DNA of 64,000 bases from CAJQQK01 sp963696075 (GTDB lineage: Bacteria; Pseudomonadota; Alphaproteobacteria; Rhizobiales; Hyphomicrobiaceae). Below are positions 43,364 to 52,662 of this stretch, piece after piece. The notes under the pieces are model-generated. The model searched no databases, was not told the DNA's origin, and saw only the letters and a program-made list of their open reading frames with translations. Position 1 is the first letter of the stretch; the number at the start of each line of letters is the position of its first letter. Position numbers and translations under genes: made by a program. Location: positions 1 through 64,000 of the forward strand of contig CAVOJD010000006.1 of assembly GCA_963696075.1 (NCBI GenBank), given 5' to 3'.

Positions 43364-44137
43364 TCAGATGGCCGTGTAGCCACCATCCACGATCAGGTCG
43401 GAACCTGTCATGAAGCTCGCCGCATCGCTCGCCAGGAAGATTGCGGCGGCAGCAATCTCGCTCGGTTGCCCAAGTCGCTTCAAGAGATGGAGCGGTCCGG
43501 AAACGCGCCGGGCTTCTTCCATGGTGCCAAACCGAAATGTCATTCTGCCGGTCTCAACGGCACCGGGAGATAAGGTGTTCACGCGAACATTGTCGGCGGC
43601 ATGGTCGGCAGCCATGACCTTGGCAAGCTGGATCAGCGCCCCCTTTGTGGCGCAGTAGGCTGGCCGGCCGGGCGAGCCGACGCTGCCCATTTGAGACGCG
43701 ATATGAATGATGCTCCCGCCACCGGCTGCAATCATATGGGGCAGCACGGCGCGGCTCATGAGATACGGTCCCGTCAGGTTGACCTGCAGGACGGCGCCCC
43801 ACTCCTGAGGCGGTATCTCCAGGATCGTGCCGGACTTGTCATGCGCCGCTGCGCCATTGACGAGAATGCGTGGTTGTCCAACGGACTGGACGAACTGTGC
43901 GACCGCGTCATTCACGTCGCCTTCCTGCGTTACGTCACATGCAATCGCGGTGGCTTTGCCGCCGTTAGACGCAATGATGTTGGATGTTTCGAGCGCGCCA
44001 TCCTTGGTGATGTCGACGCATCCCACATGCGCGCCCACTGCCCCGAACGCCACGGCGATTGCCCGCCCGATCCCTGACCCGGCACCCACAACGATGGCAG
44101 GGCGGTTGTCGAGGCGAAAAATTTTCTCATCCATCAT
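43364..44137 (-). CDS. SDR family oxidoreductase
   Basis: 257 residues; start at ATG 44137 (or 44134), with GAGGG upstream. Classical features: VVGAGSGIGRA for NAD(P), VNGAA, catalytic Ser in IHIASQMG, YCATKGA (YxxxK), and C-terminal DLIVDGGY. It oxidises or reduces an alcohol/ketone of unknown identity. Its leader contains three 16-bp repeats and a duplicated TTGGCTCAA, suggesting specific control. Confidence 0.9.
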   Translation of the reverse strand: MMDEKIFRLDNRPAIVVGAGSGIGRAIAVAFGAVGAHVGCVDITKDGALETSNIIASNGGKATAIACDVTQEGDVNDAVAQFVQSVGQPRILVNGAAAHDKSGTILEIPPQEWGAVLQVNLTGPYLMSRAVLPHMIAAGGGSIIHIASQMGSVGSPGRPAYCATKGALIQLAKVMAADHAADNVRVNTLSPGAVETGRMTFRFGTMEEARRVSGPLHLLKRLGQPSEIAAAAIFLASDAASFMTGSDLIVDGGYTAI

Positions 44138-44546
44138 GCAGGCCCTCTTTTGGCTCAACCTCTGTTGGCTCAATGGCTTCCCTCCGAAGACTAGCCCCTC
44201 CGAAGACTATCCCAGCCGAAGACTAGCATTGAATCGATCAGCGTTTGCTATCCCGATCAGACGCCCCCACGCTGCATGCATGAACTGGGTCAGTTTGCTT
44301 CAGCTTGACGGCCGCCTGACGGGCAAGCAGGATCAACCCGGCAGGATGCACGAAGCATGATTTGCCGAGCGTTCCTCCAACCCGCCGGTTTGATGCGAAA
44401 TGACGCTCGCTGACGACAATATCCACAGGCCGCCGCCTATGCGCAGTATTTCTGCAGGTGTACCGTCGAGCGGCGACCGGCTTGATAGTGACCTGTCGGG
44501 GCAACGCGATCAACGACGATCGCAAATGACGTGAGGGCGCGCGAAG
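44138..44546. promoter_or_regulatory. Divergent region between SDR and sulfotransferase-like genes
   Basis: 409 bases without a convincing gene. Next to the SDR start lie two copies of TTGGCTCAA (44150-44158 and 44165-44173) and further out a three-unit tandem repeat. The rest shows no motif I can name. Confidence 0.45.
44184..44225. repeat. Three CCGAAGACTA repeats, 16-bp period, upstream of the SDR gene
   Basis: Identical decamers CCGAAGACTA at 44184-44193, 44200-44209 and 44216-44225, with similar C-rich 6-base spacers. They lie 47-88 bases upstream of the SDR start codon, where an activator or repressor would bind. The 16-bp period is about 1.5 helical turns. Confidence 0.7.
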
Positions 44547-45251
44547 ATGAAGCACATTCTGATCACGGGCACAGGCCGGGCTGGAACAACCTTGCTCGTC
44601 CAGCTTTTCACCGCCCTCGAGATGGATACCGGCTATACGCTTGATCAAGCGATGCACAGCGTCGACCGTCTGGCGCGCGCGGGACTTGAGCCAAACCTCA
44701 AGAAGGATCGCCTGGCTGAGGTCGTTAAGGCCCCAGGACAGGCTGAGCACATTAAGCGACTGCTGCAGACGGAAGGTTTTGAACTGGAAGCCGCCATCCT
44801 GCCCATGCGCGAACTGTTTGCGGCTGCGGAGAGCCGCCGAAACGTTCATCGTCTCGCGCTCGAGGCCGGCAAGAATGCCATCAGGCATCCCGGCTCTCTA
44901 TGGAAGACGACCGAGCCGACGCAGCAGGAAACCCAGCTCGCATTGCAGTTTTACGAATGTCTGCAGCCGATCGTTGCCGCGCGCGCCCCGGTTTTCATGA
45001 TCGATTTTCCCAGCTTTACGTTTGATGCGGCTTATCTGTTCAATTCATTGCAGCCGATTTTCGATGCCCGAGGTATTTCCGAGCGTGATGTAGAACGCGC
45101 TTTGCATCGCGTCATGAAACCGGAGCTTATAAATAACTTTGGCACCAGCCAGGAACGCCCTGCTGTCGCGGCAGCGAACAACAAGTCTGCGGATCGGAGT
45201 CTGTCAAAGTTCACACATCGCCAGTTCAAGAAGCTGATTGGCATGTCCTGA
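44547..45251 (+). CDS. Sulfotransferase-like / P-loop NTPase-fold protein
   Basis: 234 residues. The N-terminus HILITGTGRAGTTLLVQLF is a P-loop of the sulfotransferase type that binds PAPS, or of related kinases. The rest (VVKAPGQAEHI, IRHPGSLW) fits small bacterial sulfotransferase-like proteins, but the downstream PAPS-binding motif is not clear. Function unknown. Preceded by a long divergent region and followed by the convergent aminotransferase gene. Confidence 0.7.
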   Translation: MKHILITGTGRAGTTLLVQLFTALEMDTGYTLDQAMHSVDRLARAGLEPNLKKDRLAEVVKAPGQAEHIKRLLQTEGFELEAAILPMRELFAAAESRRNVHRLALEAGKNAIRHPGSLWKTTEPTQQETQLALQFYECLQPIVAARAPVFMIDFPSFTFDAAYLFNSLQPIFDARGISERDVERALHRVMKPELINNFGTSQERPAVAAANNKSADRSLSKFTHRQFKKLIGMS

Positions 45252-45356
45252 TCCGGCGGTCTCCCAGACAGGATGACGGGCAGGCGAACCGCTTCCGGGG
45301 TCCAAAATCTCCGCATATCGTCTGAAGCTATCATCGCTCAGACATGGCCCGTAGTC

Positions 45357-46508
45357 TCAATCCAGGCTGCGCCGCATCACGTCGGCGAACCGGACGACAT
45401 CTGTCTCGTCGTTGTAGATATGCGGACTGATCCGCAGGCGGCCGAGACGGGGCGCAACAAAGACGTCGGCTTTCGCGAGACGATCGGGCAAGTCCGTCGG
45501 CATGCCGTGAGGGAATCCGAGGCAGAGGAGATGCGGTGCGCGATGCTCAGCCGGCAGCAGCTCGATGCCGGGCAGGTCCGCCAGATGATGGGCGATTTGC
45601 GCCGCGAGGTCGCCAGCATAGGCGCCGAGGTTGGCTGGCCCCCACGCGGAGACCATCTCCATGGCCGTCGCGGCCATGTCCATGGAAATGAAGTGATCGC
45701 GCTCGCCCATATCGAAACGGCGGGCGTCATCAAGGTAGGAGGTATCCGCGAAATAGACCGGCGCAGCGGCATCAACGCCTTTGCGCCCGAGCGACGTCTG
45801 CTCCAGCGGCACGCCATCCTGGTGGCGCTTGGCAACGTAGACGAAAGCGCGGCCATAGGGACCGAGCAGCCATTTGTACGTCGGAAAGCAGACAAAATCC
45901 GGGTCCCAGCGGCCGACGTCAAAATCCATCATGCCAACGGCGTGCGTCGCATCGATCAGGATGGCGCCGCCAAGCCGTTTGATCGCAGGCACAACGGCAT
46001 CAAGGTCGACGATGCCACCGTCTGACCAGTGGACATTCGAGATCGAGACAAGAGCGAGTGGCGCGGCTCCAGGACGGCCGATGGCATCGAGAATCGCCTC
46101 TGTCCAACTCGCCCCGGCCGGCCGTTCAACCGTCTCGACGGTGAACCCGCCTGCCTCCGCCCGGCTCATCCATTCGAGCACCGGCGCCGTGTGATCATTG
46201 GCAAGAACCAGAACCCGGCCGCCCCGCGGAATATTCATCACCTTCCCCGCGGTCGCCACACCATAGCCAACCGAGGACACCAGAGCGACATCACCCGGAT
46301 CGGCCTGGATCAGGTGCGCGGCGGCTTTCCGCGCGCGTTCGTTGATGACGGGGATTATGTCGGCATCGAGCAGCCAGGGCTGCGCCTTTCGATTGACCGC
46401 TGCGTGAGCGACCTCCTGCACCCGCTTCGGCAACGGCGAGAAGGCGGCAACGTTGAAGAAACAGATCTCGCGCGGCATGTCGAACTGGTCGCGCTGGCAG
46501 GTGAGCAT
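45357..46508 (-). CDS. Class V aminotransferase-fold PLP enzyme
   Basis: 383 residues. The PLP lysine sits in CFPTYKWLLGPYG, the ring-binding Asp in LIDATHAVG, and the N-terminus (REICFFNVAAFSPLP) is like isopenicillin-N-epimerase/cysteine-desulfurase relatives. Such enzymes act as transaminases, lyases or epimerases. It is the last gene in the minus-strand series with HpxZ, amidase, flavin monooxygenase and racemase; a 276-base gap separates it from HpxZ, so it could have its own promoter. Confidence 0.86.
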   Translation of the reverse strand: MLTCQRDQFDMPREICFFNVAAFSPLPKRVQEVAHAAVNRKAQPWLLDADIIPVINERARKAAAHLIQADPGDVALVSSVGYGVATAGKVMNIPRGGRVLVLANDHTAPVLEWMSRAEAGGFTVETVERPAGASWTEAILDAIGRPGAAPLALVSISNVHWSDGGIVDLDAVVPAIKRLGGAILIDATHAVGMMDFDVGRWDPDFVCFPTYKWLLGPYGRAFVYVAKRHQDGVPLEQTSLGRKGVDAAAPVYFADTSYLDDARRFDMGERDHFISMDMAATAMEMVSAWGPANLGAYAGDLAAQIAHHLADLPGIELLPAEHRAPHLLCLGFPHGMPTDLPDRLAKADVFVAPRLGRLRISPHIYNDETDVVRFADVMRRSLD

Positions 46509-46784
46509 GGTGGTGAGCCTTCCGGGAATGCGTGCATCTGAAACTCAAGCGACGGACGAGAACACCCCTGGATGAAGAAAGATCCTGTTCGATGGGGTCG
46601 AGCCTCGCGCGAGCCCGGCGATGAGCCTGATGCTCTGATACTGAGCAACCGACATAAGCCTGTCCAGCGATAAGCCTTCCCGCCCGCTCTCCGCTGGACC
46701 GGGGCGTTCGGTCAAGTGAGGGGCACGCACACGCGGGAGGTACAAGCCCCTCGCCGTCCATGACAAACGCCTGCCGCACAGCCT

Positions 46785-47186
46785 TCACCAGAAGGATTTC
46801 TCGCTGACGGTCGAGACGTGGGCTGCGATCACCTTCCAGCCGTCATCGGGGAACCTCACCCAGGTCTGGCTCTGGCGTCCGATAAGATCATGGCCACGCA
46901 CCTTGAATTCGAGGTTGACGGTCGCCAGATCGCGGCCGAGCGTCAGGATCTCAAGTCGGATGCGGCGCTCCTTTATCCCGGGACCGGGTGGGCGCGCCAC
47001 CCGGTGCTTGTGAATGGCATCGAAGCCATATCCGTTCTCGTGCAGCGCATAGCGAATGGTGTGGGGGCTGTTCCAAAAAGTTTCATCCAGGACTCCGACG
47101 TCCTTGGTCTCGAGCGCCGTCTCGTAGCGCTCGAAAAGTTCACGCACCTCAGCGACAATCTCCGGAATGTTCGGGGTCAGGTCCAT
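46785..47186 (-). CDS. hpxZ: HpxZ/AtzH-like protein (NTF2 fold)
   Basis: 133 residues from ATG 47186, which overlaps the amidase stop (TGATG). EVRELFERYETALETKDVGV, LDETFWNSPHTIRYAL and RQSQTWVRFPDDGWKVIAAH are typical of HpxZ, encoded with an AtzE-type amidase in oxalurate and cyanuric-acid catabolic operons; AtzH is an allophanate-forming amidohydrolase there. The coupling to an amidase here repeats that association. The longer open frame upstream runs through the amidase and is not used. Confidence 0.85.
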   Translation of the reverse strand: MDLTPNIPEIVAEVRELFERYETALETKDVGVLDETFWNSPHTIRYALHENGYGFDAIHKHRVARPPGPGIKERRIRLEILTLGRDLATVNLEFKVRGHDLIGRQSQTWVRFPDDGWKVIAAHVSTVSEKSFW

Positions 47187-48361
47187 CACGCCATTTCCTC
47201 CAGTGCTTTTGCGGTGGCAACCAGCATCGCATCCTGTCCATGCGCGCCGACGATTGAGAGCCCGACGGGCACGCCATCGACCGTTGCGCCGGGAATGTTC
47301 ACCTGGCAAACGCCCGTCAGCCCGCCGTGCGCCGCAAGGCAGGTGATGCGATCGCGCACGATATCGAGATCGGGGATTGCCTGACCTTTCAGCGGCGCCG
47401 GAAAGGGCGTTGTCGGCATGCAAACAATAGCGCCGTCCGCCAGGAGATGTTTCAAACGGGCGCGCGCTTCGCCCCGCATGAGACCGGCCCACGCGCGGTC
47501 GGTCGCTGAAATCTGCGAGCCCGAAATCAGGTTGCGCGCCACCACGAACGCCATGCGCGGGTTCGTTGCCTCGACCCACGGCCGAAACGTCTGCCACGCT
47601 TCCGCCGGTTGCAGCGTGCGCTGCGCTTTGGCCCACACCGACAGCCCCTGTGGGGCCAGGATCTCTTCACGCGCTGATCCGATGAGCCGCGTCAGGCGAG
47701 ACACCATGGGTTTCAACGCGGCCTGGACATTATCGTCGGCGAACCCGAAAGCATCGACCGCGACGATCAGTCCGCTCGGCAACGCCGCGGGCAGATTCTC
47801 CCCCAGCATCACCTGGCTCACCCGGGCGAATGTCTGCGCATCACGCGCGAACCAGCCCGTCGTATCCGACGTCGGTGCCTGTGGCAGCATCCCGTCGAGC
47901 GGCAGGCGGCCGTGTGTCGGACGGATGCCATAGAGCCCGCAGAAACTCGCCGGCACCCGCACCGAGCCGCCCGTATCCGTGCCGAGCGCGATATCGCAAA
48001 GACCGCTCGCCACCGCCGAAGCCGATCCCGATGACGAGCCGCCGGGGACGCGCTCGGGCGCCTTGGGGTTGAGCGGCGTGCCGTCAAAAGCATTCTCACC
48101 AAGAATGCCGAGTGACACCTCGTCCGTAATCGTCTTGCCGATCAGTGTGGCGCCGGATTCGAGCAGCCGTGCAACGGCCCAGGCATGCTTGTCAGGCACC
48201 GGATACCAGCGCGCCCAGTCGTGATTGCCCCCTCCCGTCGGATGACCTGCGACATCGAAAAGGTCCTTCGCCGCGAATGTCAGGCCCGCGAGCGGACCGT
48301 CCGGCCGGCCTTCAATTCGGATCTCAGGCCCAGGAACAAGCGGCGCAGTTGAAGGATGCAT
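47186..48361 (-). CDS. AtzE-like amidase
   Basis: 391 residues of the amidase signature family: Lys in FAAKDLFDVAG, cis-Ser in PGGSSSGSAS, nucleophile in GTDTGGSVRVPA, all intact. Shorter than the typical 450-500 residues, as in some AtzE/indoleacetamide-hydrolase relatives. Translational coupling to HpxZ suggests a ureide-like substrate. The small AtzG-type partner normally seen with AtzE is not visible in the 180 bases upstream. Confidence 0.86.
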   Translation of the reverse strand: MHPSTAPLVPGPEIRIEGRPDGPLAGLTFAAKDLFDVAGHPTGGGNHDWARWYPVPDKHAWAVARLLESGATLIGKTITDEVSLGILGENAFDGTPLNPKAPERVPGGSSSGSASAVASGLCDIALGTDTGGSVRVPASFCGLYGIRPTHGRLPLDGMLPQAPTSDTTGWFARDAQTFARVSQVMLGENLPAALPSGLIVAVDAFGFADDNVQAALKPMVSRLTRLIGSAREEILAPQGLSVWAKAQRTLQPAEAWQTFRPWVEATNPRMAFVVARNLISGSQISATDRAWAGLMRGEARARLKHLLADGAIVCMPTTPFPAPLKGQAIPDLDIVRDRITCLAAHGGLTGVCQVNIPGATVDGVPVGLSIVGAHGQDAMLVATAKALEEMA

Positions 48362-48542
48362 GCGGCAACTCCCCTGCCGGTTTCACTCTGATCTGCTCAG
48401 CCCAATCACCGTGCGCCATCGCTTTTGGCCAAGTCGATGACGGGATTGCGATCAGCGAGGATAGCATTGCCTGGCGCATGAGTGTCTGCCCTCTCGATAG
48501 GCATGATGGTCAAGATGCGATCGCCGGGCGGCGCTGGATGAA

Positions 48543-49994
48543 CTATTCACGGGTCTCAGCTTTCACGATGGCCTGCGGCACATCGTAGTCTTTCAGCGAT
48601 GCCCAATGCTGTTCGACATCGGCCCGGAACAATCCCTTCGTGATCGACGAGACGAGCTTGGGCACACACGTCGTCATGGCGTTGATTGACGATCCCGATG
48701 GCCCGAAGCTCATTGTCGAGGCAATCGAGAAAACGTGGATGTTCTCGATCCAGGGAGTCCGTCCAGCCACCTTCTCGACGAGACCAAAGTCCCCGCTCAG
48801 ATACGGATAACGGGACAGGCGATCGTCCTGCTCCTCATCAGGCGGTTCATAGCGATCGCGCCACGTCGCAATGTTGTCTGCAAAACCGGCCAGCTCGGGA
48901 CGTTGTGAAAAGTCCATGTCAACGCCTGTGGCAGAGATGATGAAGTCAGCCGTGAACTGCCCCTTCGGCGTATCCAGCACGACGCGCTGATCTTCACCGA
49001 GCTGAGCCCGGCATGGCGCGCCCGCAATAAGCCTGAAATTCGCGTGACGCGCGCACCGGTCGTACGTTTGCTGCGGAAATCCTTCGCGCAGGCTGAGGAT
49101 GTGCTGCATGAAGCGCCATCGCCAGGGATCATCGAGATCGGCAAGATGATCCAGGAAGCCGCGGAACGTCAGCCAGCGGTACGGTTGAATGACTTGCGGC
49201 GCGTCACGCCGGCACAGCAGAAGCACTTCCCGGGCGCCGCTTTCCAATGCCGTTGCAGCATTGTCGAATGCGGACGCGCCAGCCCCGATGACCGCAACCG
49301 TCTTGCCCTCTAGGCGGTCGAAATCGATATCGTCGGCAGCATGCGCGCGAAGTTCTTCAGGTAAAGCCGCAATATCAGACGGCATCCACCAGAGCCCCAT
49401 GCCGTCCTGGCCGGTTGCCAGCACGACCTTGCGCGCAAACATCACATCGGTCCGCTCGTCGCCATTCTTGACGTGCACTTCGATCAGATCACCTGCACGC
49501 TTGATGCGGATAACCTCAGCGCCGTTGCGCACAGGAATGTCCACGACATCCCGGAACCAAAGCAGATAGTCGGCCCAGTCTTCGCGACGGATAAGATCCA
49601 GCGCCTGCCAGGCCTCTTCGCCATACTTCGCCGTGTGCCAGGACTGATAGGTCAGGCTCGGTATATCGAGGTCCGGACCGGTATAGTCTTTGGGGCTCCT
49701 TAAGGTCTGCATGCGCGCGAACGTCAGCCACGGCCCTTCCAGCCCGCGCGCCGTCCGATCCAGAACGAGGACATTGTCGACCCGGGCGCGCCTTAAGCCG
49801 AACGCCGTTGCGAGCCCCGATTGGCCGGCGCCGACGATGAGCACGTCCAAGGCTTTCGATCCATCGGGCGCCGCTTGCGGCGTCAGCCACGGCATCCTGG
49901 GATGCGCAATCACCGCGAGATCGGCGTGAACCTTCTCCGCGAGCGCCGTCAGCCCGTCTTGCCGCGATGGTGCAGTCCTATTCTGTTCCAGCAT
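48543..49994 (-). CDS. Flavin-containing monooxygenase-like FAD/NAD(P)-binding protein
   Basis: 483 residues from ATG 49994 (AGG upstream, within the end of the racemase gene region). Two Rossmann motifs: VLIVGAGQSGL for FAD near residue 53 and VAVIGAGASAFD for NADPH near residue 230; ATGVDMDF follows. It resembles YUCCA/FMO-type N- or Baeyer-Villiger monooxygenases. Downstream of a racemase and upstream of an amidase it could oxidise a heterocyclic N-compound before ring hydrolysis; this is inference. Confidence 0.85.
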   Translation of the reverse strand: MLEQNRTAPSRQDGLTALAEKVHADLAVIAHPRMPWLTPQAAPDGSKALDVLIVGAGQSGLATAFGLRRARVDNVLVLDRTARGLEGPWLTFARMQTLRSPKDYTGPDLDIPSLTYQSWHTAKYGEEAWQALDLIRREDWADYLLWFRDVVDIPVRNGAEVIRIKRAGDLIEVHVKNGDERTDVMFARKVVLATGQDGMGLWWMPSDIAALPEELRAHAADDIDFDRLEGKTVAVIGAGASAFDNAATALESGAREVLLLCRRDAPQVIQPYRWLTFRGFLDHLADLDDPWRWRFMQHILSLREGFPQQTYDRCARHANFRLIAGAPCRAQLGEDQRVVLDTPKGQFTADFIISATGVDMDFSQRPELAGFADNIATWRDRYEPPDEEQDDRLSRYPYLSGDFGLVEKVAGRTPWIENIHVFSIASTMSFGPSGSSINAMTTCVPKLVSSITKGLFRADVEQHWASLKDYDVPQAIVKAETRE

Positions 49995-50005
49995 GAATGG
50001 CGCTT

Positions 50006-50671
50006 CTACCTGAAAATGACCGCACCCATCGCCATCGCCACCGCGGCCTGGCACGGATCAATCACCGGAATGCCGAGTTCTGCTTCGAGCATCTGGCGAT
50101 GGCGCGCCATGCCCGCACAGCCCATCACGACAATGTCGGCGTTGTCGACATCGCGGAGCTGCTCGCCGACCGCCACCATGCGCGCGAACGTGTTGGCGCC
50201 GGAAGCGGTTTCGGCGACGCTCAGATCCAGCGCGCGTTCTCCGGCGAGGCGATCGATCAATCCCATCTGCCGGAGGTAACGGATATGCCGGCGCACGGAG
50301 GCATCCTTGATCGCGAGCACGCCGAACCGGTCACCCCGCGCCAGCGCGGTCAGCACCGCGCACTCGTTGATGCCGAAGACGGGTTTGCGCGTTGCTTCGC
50401 GGCACACATGAAGGCCGGGGTCGGAATAGCAAGCGATAATGAAGGCATCGCTTTGCGTATCCGATGAAACGAGTGTGCGCAGCGGCAGCGTCACCTGCTC
50501 GACATCGGCCTGGGACTCGATGCCATGAGGTCCCTCTGCCAGTGTCACGCACGAAATCTCGGGCCCGCCCGGAAGACGCATCGCATCGACAGCGGCCCTG
50601 ATCCCTTCGGTGACGACTTCGTTCGAGTTGGGGTTGATCACTTGAATGCGTGGCGATGGCTTCGGTGTCAT
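50006..50671 (-). CDS. Aspartate/glutamate (hydantoin) racemase family protein
   Basis: 221 residues from ATG 50671 (GGAG upstream). The two catalytic cysteines appear in IIACYSDPGL and VVMGCAGMA. RIQVINPNSN at the start is typical of hydantoin/Asp-Glu racemases and the related maleate isomerase branch. It is the first gene of the minus-strand operon, ending 12 bases before the monooxygenase start. A hydantoin- or allantoin-like substrate is suggested by HpxZ downstream. Confidence 0.88.
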   Translation of the reverse strand: MTPKPSPRIQVINPNSNEVVTEGIRAAVDAMRLPGGPEISCVTLAEGPHGIESQADVEQVTLPLRTLVSSDTQSDAFIIACYSDPGLHVCREATRKPVFGINECAVLTALARGDRFGVLAIKDASVRRHIRYLRQMGLIDRLAGERALDLSVAETASGANTFARMVAVGEQLRDVDNADIVVMGCAGMARHRQMLEAELGIPVIDPCQAAVAMAMGAVIFR

Positions 50672-50853
50672 CAGGCGAGGCTCCACTCTGGTCGGCGCGG
50701 CCAACGATCACCTCGATCGTGCCACCGGGCATCAATCGCGCCAAGACTTAATCTCACGCAGCACGCGCATCAGGCTTCATTGCGGCCCGCTTTGACGATA
50801 CCATCCCCGGAAAGCTTCACGAAAAGAAGCCCTCGAACCGGGAGAGACAGACG

Positions 50854-52203
50854 ATGCCACATAACGATCACTACGGGTTTGATCTCTCGACCGGCAATGC
50901 CGCGGCCGCCGCAGCCTACGATCGCGGCGCGCGCTCCTTCGTTGCCTGGCGAGCCGATGCCGTGGGGCATCTCGATGCAGCCATCGCGGCAGATCCGGAT
51001 TTCGCGATGCCGAAGTTGCTGAAGGCATGGATCCTGCACGCGGCGCGCACCCGAAAGTTCAGCCCGGCGGTAACGGGCCTGCTGGACGAGGCCGAACCAT
51101 TGCTCGCGGCCGCATCACCGCGTGAGCGCGCACTCGCTGCCTCGGTGCGAACCGCGCATCGCGGTGATCTGCAGGGCGGTGTCTCGATTCTGGAGACCTA
51201 TCTCGCCGACAATCCGCGGGACGTTGTTGCGCATCGCCTCGCGCAGTTCGAGTTGTTCTGGAGCGGCGAAAGCAGGTGGATGCGTGACATTGCCGAACGC
51301 GCGGCGCCCGCCTGGAATGAGACCGTCCCCGATTTTGCCCATTTCCAGGCCGTGCGCGCATTCTCCAACGAAGAAGCAGGTGACTACGAGACGGCGGAGC
51401 GCGCGGGGCGCGATGCGGTTGAACGCGAACCGGAAAGCGCCTGGGGCGCCCATGCCGTCGCGCATACGCTGATCATGCAGGGCAGGGTTGATGAGGGCGC
51501 GGCGTTCATGGAGGCGCTGTCGGGCAATTGGGCCAGCCTAAACCAGATTGCACATCACAATTGGTGGCACCTCTGCCTGTTCCTGCTGGAGCGCGGCGAG
51601 CACGATCGCATTCTCGATCTCCTCGACACCAAGGTGCGCAATCCCGACTCGCCCCTCGTCAAGGCGATGCCGGACGCCACCATCGACCTTCAGAATGTCG
51701 CCTCCCTCCTTCAGCGCCTTGAATTGCGCGGCGTCGACGTTGGCACGCGCTGGGACACAATCGCTGAGATCTGCGCCGGGCGCATCACGGACCACGCCAA
51801 CCCGTTCAGTAGCGCACATGACGCGATGGCGCTGGCAGCCGTTGGCCGCTTCGATCTGGTGGAGCAGCTGGTTGAGGACATGCAACGTTTCGGAGAAGGC
51901 AACGGCGTCGTCGGCGCTGTCACCCGCACCATTGGCGCACCACTGGTGGCGGCGATGGCCGCGCATCGCCGCCACGACTACGATCGCGTCCTTGAGCTTA
52001 TGTGGCCGATCAGGCGCGACCTGCACCAAGTCGGCGGCAGCCACGCGCAGCGGGACATCTTCTTCCAGGTGCTGACCGATGCGGCGATCCGTGCCGGCCG
52101 CAAGACGGAGGCCCGCCTGTTGCTGGAAGATGTGACGGGCATCGGCTTTGAGCGTGTGCACGAGCGCTCGCTTTACGCGGATGCCGCAGCTTTCGCTGCC
52201 TGA
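50854..52203 (+). CDS. TTC38-family tetratricopeptide repeat protein
   Basis: 449 residues, mostly alpha-helical hairpins with TPR features: ALAASVRTAHRGDLQGGVSILETYL, AVRAFSNEEAGDYETAERAGRDA, AHTLIMQGRVDEGAAFM and the conserved NQIAHHNWWHLCLFLLERGE of the TTC38 family. Function in bacteria unknown; probably cytosolic since no signal peptide is seen. Divergent from the racemase operon across a gap of about 180 bases. Confidence 0.85.
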   Translation: MPHNDHYGFDLSTGNAAAAAAYDRGARSFVAWRADAVGHLDAAIAADPDFAMPKLLKAWILHAARTRKFSPAVTGLLDEAEPLLAAASPRERALAASVRTAHRGDLQGGVSILETYLADNPRDVVAHRLAQFELFWSGESRWMRDIAERAAPAWNETVPDFAHFQAVRAFSNEEAGDYETAERAGRDAVEREPESAWGAHAVAHTLIMQGRVDEGAAFMEALSGNWASLNQIAHHNWWHLCLFLLERGEHDRILDLLDTKVRNPDSPLVKAMPDATIDLQNVASLLQRLELRGVDVGTRWDTIAEICAGRITDHANPFSSAHDAMALAAVGRFDLVEQLVEDMQRFGEGNGVVGAVTRTIGAPLVAAMAAHRRHDYDRVLELMWPIRRDLHQVGGSHAQRDIFFQVLTDAAIRAGRKTEARLLLEDVTGIGFERVHERSLYADAAAFAA

Positions 52204-52330
52204 TCGGCGCCTCGCGGCTATCCCGTCCGACGCGTCTCGATCGAGCGCCAGCCGCTTCAGGACGAGACGATTGATTTCTCTGTGCTGGAAATACACCGCA
52301 AAAAAACGGCAACGTCTCGAAAAAGAACTT

Positions 52331-52345
52331 CCAATTATAAATTGG
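52331..52345. promoter_or_regulatory. Palindrome CCAATT-ATA-AATTGG
   Basis: Six-base perfect arms around ATA, AT-rich, about 130 bases after the TTC38 stop and about 25 bases upstream of a candidate promoter. Could be an operator; too short and AT-rich to be a good terminator stem. Confidence 0.35.
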
Positions 52346-52367
52346 CAGGACTAACACGTCTTGTATT

Positions 52368-52395
52368 TTGGTGCCTTAGGCACGATATGTATAAT
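52368..52395 (+). promoter_or_regulatory. Candidate sigma70 promoter with internal palindrome
   Basis: TTGGTG (52368-52373), 16-base spacer, TATAAT (52390-52395). The spacer overlaps a perfect palindrome GTGCC-TTA-GGCAC (52371-52383), a position where a repressor would block RNA polymerase. It would drive the small membrane-protein gene at 52663. The -35 match is only partial. Confidence 0.4.
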
Positions 52396-52662
52396 TCGGC
52401 CCGAATTCAATCGGTCCGCCGTTCGCAGGCGCTCGCCACGCGTTTTTGATTTGATGGGCAGAGAAAAAACGAGCCGTCGGGTTGGGCGACAAGCCTCGTA
52501 CGGCTGTATACGTGTTGCCATGTAAGCGTGAGGACAAGCACGCAACAAGCCTTGTCGTCTGCCACAAAGAACGATCAGACAATACGTTCCTCGCAGCAAG
52601 ATTTGGCTTGCCTGGCGGCAGCGCAACTGTGTCCGCACACAAAACAGAAAGTATTCCAAAAA

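Larger units (their letters stand above)
52204..52662. other. 459-base AT-richer gap with palindromes, no gene called
   Basis: GC content drops visibly. Palindrome CCAATT-ATA-AATTGG lies at 52331-52345, a possible terminator or operator. A promoter-like element follows near 52370. Short open frames on both strands have no recognisable features. The 5' leader of the small membrane protein would be about 260 bases. Confidence 0.45.

Noticed and set aside
43193..44225. Short repeats as a CRISPR array
   Set aside because: Units are 10 and 17 bases without unique spacers of constant 30-40 base length and no cas genes are present.
52376..52460. Possible tRNA in the AT-rich gap near 52.4 kb
   Set aside because: No T-loop consensus, no cloverleaf and no plausible anticodon stem on either strand.
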